Below, piece after piece: positions 63,301-64,000 of a stretch of 64,000 bases of DNA. The translations under genes were made by a program, and so were the position numbers. The stretch's first letter is position 1; each line of letters begins with the position of its first letter. Source of the stretch: Gorsachius magnificus. Its lineage: Eukaryota > Chordata > Aves > Pelecaniformes > Ardeidae. Location: assembly GCA_034008185.1 (NCBI GenBank), contig CM067109.1:56344301-56408300 (forward strand), written 5' to 3'. The notes under the pieces were generated by a model. The model ran no database searches. It was given only the letters and a program-made list of their open reading frames with translations, and had not been told where the DNA came from.

Positions 63301-64000
63301 CCTACATTTTAATTTTTATTGAGATCCCCTTATCCCCTTGTCTAATTGCATATACATTTTTAATAAAAATCAATATATCTATTCTGCCTTCTTGATATAA
63401 AAAAATAAATACGTGTATTGCAATAAGGAATGAGGCACAGCAGAGTGGACATCTCAAACAACTTGCAGTAATCCAGAAAACTATGCAATGGTGTAAGTCT
63501 GAATATGTTTCAACTCACCCCAGGCTGATTTATAGTTAAAACAGAGAGAACTGGTGTCTGCCAAGAAGTGTCAAAATTCATTCATGACTGTATGGAGAAA
63601 GCATCAGGAAAAAACAAAGGAAAAAGATAGAAAGGACTAGAAAAGGGGAACTATAGAAAATCATGTTGTCATTACAAGGGGAGACAAGGAGGGAGGTGGG
63701 GAAAGGTCCCATGTTGACTTTTAATTTAACACTTCCAATGTTTTAGTTCTTCTGTTAAGGCTTTTAGTTGGCACAGAAGATCAAAAAATTTTATACTCTG
63801 TAGCAAAAATGCAATTTTGGGGGATTTGTTATGTTTTCCAACACATGAGCTTAACCACAGACACGCACATTTAAAATAAATCCTTCAACATTAATGGTTA
63901 AATTGCTCAATTATTACTGAAGAGCCAGCTGAGATTTGAGAATCGGGAGTCTGCTGGCAAAATAAATGTAGGAAATTTAAGAACTAGAGGTAATATTAAT
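60351..64000. other. 3' flank of GNA14, no gene recognised
   Basis: AT-rich sequence without a recognised coding region, RNA gene or dispersed repeat. It has a 16-base A-run at 61697-61712. A minus-strand AATAAA (TTTATT at 62972-62977) is compatible with the 3' end of a convergent gene. In other vertebrates VPS13A lies next to GNA14 tail to tail, but no VPS13A coding sequence is visible. Confidence 0.5.
61697..61712 (+). repeat. A16 homopolymer
   Basis: Sixteen A in a row. Confidence 0.9.

Overview
This is vertebrate nuclear DNA, AT-rich and mostly intronic. It is almost certainly from a bird: it carries many CR1 LINE fragments and three avian-type ERV LTR insertions with TG...CA termini, plus a fourth, older one. 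The LTR families I recognise suggest Neoaves rather than a galliform, but that is an inference from memory. There are no bacterial-type operons, CRISPR arrays, or tRNA or rRNA genes.

The one protein-coding gene I can support is GNA14 (a Gq-class G-protein alpha subunit) on the + strand. Exons 2-7 are at 21613-21797, 51392-51546, 53816-53944, 55846-55975, 57276-57429 and 58428-58618. Their lengths are 185, 155, 129, 130, 154 and 191 nt. They join in frame, all have AG/GT boundaries, and encode residues 42 (part) to 355. The P-loop, the switch arginine (R179), the catalytic glutamine (Q205), NKKD and TCAT are all present, and the C-terminus reads LREFNLV. Exon 1 (about 41 residues) is not seen and should lie upstream, so 1-21612 is read as the 3' part of intron 1.

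Intron 1 (1-21612) holds CR1 pieces at the left edge (antisense) and at 12570-13645 (sense, reverse-transcriptase region). It also has a GC-rich 5'-UTR/ORF1 fragment of a CR1-type element (4062-4884) and an old CR1 split by an LTR (19455-20670). Intron 2 (29.6 kb) holds old CR1 copies at about 32.2, 33.2-33.6, 34.2-34.7 and 36.2-36.7 kb. Two solo LTRs sit 624 bp apart at 42166-42747 and 43372-44251, both antisense to the gene and both with exact 5-bp target duplications. A further CR1 lies at 50.5 kb. Intron 3 starts with an antisense CR1 only about 43 bp after the exon 3 donor. Intron 4 contains an older full-length LTR of the same family as the 42-kb one, in sense orientation. Introns 5 and 6 are short and plain.

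Downstream of the stop (58618) lie the 3' UTR and flank, with candidate poly(A) signals. In other vertebrates VPS13A ends convergently beside GNA14, but I see no VPS13A coding sequence here. I found no convincing new biological system. The points most worth a second look are the repeat architecture (young solo LTRs, nested insertions, a 5'-only retroelement fragment) and one substitution in the conserved exon 6.
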